From Bacteroidales bacterium (GTDB lineage Bacteria; Bacteroidota; Bacteroidia; Bacteroidales; WCHB1-69), in NCBI GenBank assembly GCA_031257735.1, contig JAIROC010000074.1:1-17548 (forward strand): a stretch of 17,548 bases of DNA, read 5' to 3'. The notes under the pieces were generated by a model. It searched no databases. It worked only from the letters and a program-made list of their open reading frames with translations, and was not told where the DNA came from. Numbering within the stretch: position 1 is the first letter of the stretch; each line of letters begins with the position of its first letter. The position numbers were made by a program, and so were the translations under genes. This document shows positions 14,431 through 17,548 of this stretch, one piece after another.

Positions 14431-15110
14431 AAATCTCTTTCAGGTAAACCTTTAAACCATTTATTTACAAGACCGGTATTTGGAAAAAGAATTACAATAG
14501 CCGTAAGCACAATGATTTTAAAATCAATCCAAAGGTTTTTATGTTCTTTGTACCACATTTCGCAATTGCCTTTGTAAGGCGCTATTATGTTGTCATAAAA
14601 TTCTCTTGGCGGCATGTTGGCATTAGATATCAATTGTTCTTCATCTCTGAAAATAATAGAACCTATGCCTGTAATACCCGGCTTTGAATGATATACTTTT
14701 TCCTGAATATCTTTTGAATAAGCGTCAAATTCCGATTGCAGTAAGGGACGCGGTCCGACAAGACTCATGTTTCCAATCAAAACATTTATCAATTGAGGTA
14801 ATTCATTGAGTTTGGTTTTACGCAAAATCTTTCCAACAATAGTTACGCGAGGGTCGTTACGAACAGTGAGCGAACCTGTTCCCATCTTTTCACTGTCTTT
14901 AAGCATGGTGGCAAATTTCCAAATATAAAAAGGTTTTACATTGGCGCCCACACGCTTTTGAAAGTAAAAAACCTCATGTTCTCCCGTTAACAGCAAAGCA
15001 ATACAAACAGGAATAAATAAAGGTAACAAAATAATTAATGCCATCAAGGCGATACAAAAATCAAATAAACGTTTAGTATATTTATACATTGGATTACATT
15101 TTTTGGTCAA
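14427..15110 (-). CDS. Initiating sugar-phosphate transferase (PglC-like monotopic phosphoglycosyltransferase)
   Basis: A 227-aa bacterial sugar transferase of the small PglC type, which moves a sugar-1-phosphate from a UDP-sugar to undecaprenyl phosphate at the cytoplasmic face of the inner membrane. The N-terminal re-entrant hydrophobic helix is at about 14-42 (LFDFCIALMALIILLPLF). FYFQKRVG at 48-55 and the VRNDPRVT region at 83-90 are typical. The catalytic core is LNELPQLINVL (101-111) with SLVGPRPLL (116-124). The usual Asp-Glu dyad reads Asn102-Glu103 here; the codon is AAT. The C-terminal ~80 residues contain KPGITG and a hydrophobic segment near 198-210. The start may be the ATG at residue 8. 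It overlaps the upstream dehydratase by 17 nt. The sugar specificity is probably the amino sugar made by its two neighbours. Confidence 0.88.
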   Translation of the reverse strand: MTKKCNPMYKYTKRLFDFCIALMALIILLPLFIPVCIALLLTGEHEVFYFQKRVGANVKPFYIWKFATMLKDSEKMGTGSLTVRNDPRVTIVGKILRKTKLNELPQLINVLIGNMSLVGPRPLLQSEFDAYSKDIQEKVYHSKPGITGIGSIIFRDEEQLISNANMPPREFYDNIIAPYKGNCEMWYKEHKNLWIDFKIIVLTAIVILFPNTGLVNKWFKGLPERDF

Positions 15111-16314
15111 GGTTTTTCCCTGTTTCTATATGGTCAAAATTAGGTAAATATTGTCCTAACAGGTTTACTATTTCTGTTTTTTCGACATAGCCATGACTAA
15201 ACAGCGCCTTAATCTCTTTGATGATAGTGTCCAACTCTTCCGATGTTCGTCTATGTGCATTCTTGATAACGCCTAACTTGGCAAAAGTATGAATATCCAA
15301 TACTTCATTGTCAGTATAAAATTCCTCGTATGGTTTTTCTCCTGAAGTATCGGAATGAAAAAAGTAAACAGGATATGCCATACTTGCATCTGTGAGTTGT
15401 GCTGCTTTCTGTCGGGCTTCTTCTTCTGATGCACAGGTCTCAACTTGCCATCCCCAAGTTTCTAACAACTTACAGGCAATGTCCGAGAAAGGTTTCATAT
15501 CGTTTATGTCTAACTTCGGATAAAAAATATCCCCCGATTTACCCAAAACCGATGCAATCAGGCAAAGTTGTCCAGCCTCCTCCGGCGATACAAAAAATCG
15601 CTTTACATCTGTAGGACACGACCATGCCTGCTGTTTGGCAAACCTTTCGAGAAAACCAAACGGTAAACTGCCGTTTGAGAAAGCAACATTGGCAAAACGG
15701 GCTGTCGTAACAGGTATTTTGGAAGCATAAGCCAAAATTACTTCTTCCATCAACTTTTTGCTTGCACCCATAATGTTTACGGGATTTGCTGCTTTGTCTG
15801 TCGATACGCAAAAAAAATGTTCAACAGATTTTGTTGTTGAGAGCAAATTCAACAAATGATGCGCCTTAATAACGTTATTTTCAATCATTGCAGCTATGGA
15901 ATAACTATCTTTTTCACTGCGTACATGTTTATGCGCCGCAAAATTAGCCACTATTTCAAAAGCGCCTTCATTGAGAAATAACTGTTCAAAAATAGCGCTC
16001 CCAAAATCTATCGGATACGTTTTAAAATCGTCGGGAATATTCAACCCTATAGTACTGCGTAAATCACGCACCAATTCGGTTAAGCCGTTTTCGTTGATGT
16101 CCACAACGTACAACCTTCTGGGACAATAGCGCAACAACGCCCGAATATATGACGAACCAATAGTTCCCGCTCCACCTATCACTAAAACACTTTTGTTATT
16201 GATTTGCTCGCCTAACGCATCGGCATATTGCTTAATATCCTGTTGCAGCAGACTTCCTTCCCGTCCTGTAACGGATGTCTTTATAAATTTATCCAGATTA
16301 AAATTTTTCAACAT
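15094..16314 (-). CDS. NDP-sugar 4,6-dehydratase (CapD/FlaA1/PglF-like short-chain dehydrogenase)
   Basis: A 406-aa soluble member of the polysaccharide-biosynthesis SDR family that converts UDP-HexNAc to a 4-keto-6-deoxy sugar. The NAD-binding Rossmann motif GGAGTIGSS is at 47-55 and FAAHKHV at 125-131. The catalytic block is STDKAANPVNIMGASK (171-186), with Ser171, Met182 and Lys186. Met in place of the usual SDR Tyr is the altered S-M-K arrangement known for WbpM-like dehydratases, so it does not mark a broken enzyme. The membrane domains of WbpM are absent. The C-terminal half carries an insertion (EEEARQKAAQLTD) before SDTSGEKPYEEFYT. It overlaps the aminotransferase by 7 nt and the sugar transferase by 17 nt. 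An epimerase activity cannot be fully excluded. Confidence 0.88.
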   Translation of the reverse strand: MLKNFNLDKFIKTSVTGREGSLLQQDIKQYADALGEQINNKSVLVIGGAGTIGSSYIRALLRYCPRRLYVVDINENGLTELVRDLRSTIGLNIPDDFKTYPIDFGSAIFEQLFLNEGAFEIVANFAAHKHVRSEKDSYSIAAMIENNVIKAHHLLNLLSTTKSVEHFFCVSTDKAANPVNIMGASKKLMEEVILAYASKIPVTTARFANVAFSNGSLPFGFLERFAKQQAWSCPTDVKRFFVSPEEAGQLCLIASVLGKSGDIFYPKLDINDMKPFSDIACKLLETWGWQVETCASEEEARQKAAQLTDASMAYPVYFFHSDTSGEKPYEEFYTDNEVLDIHTFAKLGVIKNAHRRTSEELDTIIKEIKALFSHGYVEKTEIVNLLGQYLPNFDHIETGKNLDQKM

Positions 16315-17537
16315 GATGTTACTTTTATAGTTGAACTGTATGCTTCCACTATTGTTTCAACAACGATACTTAGTTTATCTTCTGTCAAGCCGTTGTAAAG
16401 CGGCAACGAAATTTCGTTTGCATAAAGTCGGTAGGTATTGGGATAATCAGTCATTCTATAACCAAGATTTTTAAACAGCGTAAGCATAGGCATAGGAATG
16501 TAGTGAACATTTACCCCTACGCCTTTCTCACTCACTTTTTGAATAATCAGGTCGCGCTGTTCTTCTGTAATATCTTTTATCCGTAAGAGGTAAAGATGAA
16601 ACGATGATATTCGTTCGGCGGTTTCTCCTGTCGGCAAAATAGCCCAATCATATTTTGAAAAATGTTCATTATAAAATCGAAATATTTTTCTTCGTTCCGG
16701 CAACATCGTAGATTGATATTTTCGAATTTGCGCCAACCCTACCGAAGCACACAAATCAGGCATGTTTACCTTCAAACCCTGTGCAATAATATCATAACGC
16801 CATCCGCCAACCTGATTTTTCTCAAAAGCGCTTTTTGTTTGTCCATTAATCGACAAGGCTTTCAAGAATTTGTACTCTTCATCATGAGCAAAAGGTGTTG
16901 GAAGGTTAAGACAAATAGCGCCTCCTTCCCCTGTGGTGATATTTTTTACCGAATGAAGCGAAAAAATACTAATATCGGCTAATGTTCCCACTTGTCTGTT
17001 ATTATAAAAAGCGCCAATAGAATGAGCAGCATCCGCCAATACTAAAATACGTCCTAATTTTTCCTGATTGGGGCTGTTGGGTGTAAATAGCTTTTTTATT
17101 TCAGGTTCGTTCACAATTTTATTAATGCTGTCGTAATCGCAAGGTAAACCGGCAATATCTACAGGAATAATAACTTTTGTTTTTGGCGTTATAGCAGATC
17201 TTATTTTGGATGGATCAACAGTAAAGTTATCCAACACATCTACCATTATCGGTTTAGCGCCCATGTTAAGACATGCCAAAGCGGTAGCACAATAGGTATA
17301 GGATGGCACAATAACCTCGTCACCGTTGCCTACGCCAAACCAACGGAGCATCAGCATAGCGCCAGAAACCCATGAGTTAACACAAACAACGGCTTTTGCT
17401 GTAGTGAGTTTTTGCACCTCTTTTTCCAACGCAATTACCTTAGGACCTGATGTCAGCCAACCCGTATTGGTAAGTGTATCGTGCATTTCATTGACAACAT
17501 CTGTGTCAATAAGCGGCAATGAAAATGGAATATTCAT
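16308..17537 (-). CDS. DegT/DnrJ/EryC1-family sugar aminotransferase (PglE-like)
   Basis: A 409-aa PLP enzyme that would aminate the 4-keto sugar made by the adjacent dehydratase, using glutamate. The start is typical of the family (MNIPFSLPLIDTDVV, then GWLTSGP at 26-32). PLP-binding DAAHSIGA is at 169-176 and the Schiff-base Lys198 lies in FSLHSVKNITTGEGG. NVHYIPMPML near residue 325 and a C-terminal ISLPLYNGLTEDKL match DegT members. The gene is complete; only 11 nt of the window lie upstream, so any earlier operon genes and the promoter are outside. With the next two genes it mirrors the PglE-PglF-PglC logic of 4-amino-4,6-dideoxy-HexNAc (bacillosamine-type) glycan initiation. No acetyltransferase (PglD) is in the window. 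Confidence 0.92.
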   Translation of the reverse strand: MNIPFSLPLIDTDVVNEMHDTLTNTGWLTSGPKVIALEKEVQKLTTAKAVVCVNSWVSGAMLMLRWFGVGNGDEVIVPSYTYCATALACLNMGAKPIMVDVLDNFTVDPSKIRSAITPKTKVIIPVDIAGLPCDYDSINKIVNEPEIKKLFTPNSPNQEKLGRILVLADAAHSIGAFYNNRQVGTLADISIFSLHSVKNITTGEGGAICLNLPTPFAHDEEYKFLKALSINGQTKSAFEKNQVGGWRYDIIAQGLKVNMPDLCASVGLAQIRKYQSTMLPERRKIFRFYNEHFSKYDWAILPTGETAERISSFHLYLLRIKDITEEQRDLIIQKVSEKGVGVNVHYIPMPMLTLFKNLGYRMTDYPNTYRLYANEISLPLYNGLTEDKLSIVVETIVEAYSSTIKVTSC

Positions 17538-17548
17538 AGATTTTATTT

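Noticed and set aside
14243..14455. 70-codon plus-strand open frame upstream of the XRE gene
   Set aside because: It overlaps the XRE promoter box and the end of the sugar transferase; the composition is just lysine- and isoleucine-rich AT sequence.
15094..16314. Dehydratase as a catalytically dead SDR because Tyr is replaced by Met
   Set aside because: The S-M-K arrangement is the known form in WbpM-like dehydratases.

Overview
The window is AT-rich chromosomal DNA from a member of the Bacteroidota, most likely the order Bacteroidales. Three things support this: a type IX secretion system (T9SS) gene (porQ), a large secreted protease ending in a T9SS C-terminal sorting domain, and several promoters of the phylum-specific TAnnTTTG type. 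No rRNA, tRNA, insertion sequence or CRISPR array was seen.

Layout. (1) 1-254 is intergenic, with a small hairpin, an 18-bp palindrome and one copy of a dispersed repeat. (2) 288-3619 is a plus-strand operon of four closely packed genes: phoH, porQ, a small conserved membrane protein and an RlmB-type rRNA 2'-O-methyltransferase. (3) 3620-3943 holds no gene, but contains a minus-strand promoter followed about 70 nt later by an intrinsic terminator, which together look like a small RNA gene. (4) 3944-5010 is a minus-strand pair: a DksA/TraR-like regulator and the lipoprotein signal peptidase lspA. (5) 5011-5388 is intergenic, with a promoter, a second inverted copy of the dispersed repeat and a terminator. 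(6) ilvE lies on the minus strand at 5389-6408. (7) 6642-11208 on the plus strand encodes a subtilisin-like T9SS substrate with four BACON-like repeats, then a PDZ/S41 C-terminal processing protease 16 nt downstream. (8) 11209-12060 is non-coding but highly structured: a 254-bp MITE-like palindromic element, directly abutted by a 22-bp tandem repeat array that ends in a perfect 22-bp hairpin. (9) 12061-14228 on the minus strand is a compact three-gene cassette: an XRE regulator, an AAA15-type SMC/ABC-like ATPase and a small protein with a PD-(D/E)xK-like E-x-K motif. (10) 14427-17537 on the minus strand is a glycan operon: PLP aminotransferase, NDP-sugar 4,6-dehydratase and initiating sugar-phosphate transferase.

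How it fits together. PorQ belongs to the T9SS outer-membrane attachment machinery, and the BACON protease carries the sorting domain that machinery processes, so machine and cargo occur in one window. The glycan operon probably makes a 4-amino-4,6-dideoxy-HexNAc donor and loads it onto undecaprenyl phosphate. Whether that glycan is the LPS anchor for T9SS cargo cannot be told from this sequence.

The best candidate for an undescribed system is the XRE-ATPase-putative nuclease cassette. Its genes are tightly coupled, the ATPase motifs are intact, and the third protein matches no effector I recognise. It sits between a repeat-rich non-coding tract and a surface-glycan operon, a typical place for variable defence genes. 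Its defence role is inferred, not demonstrated.
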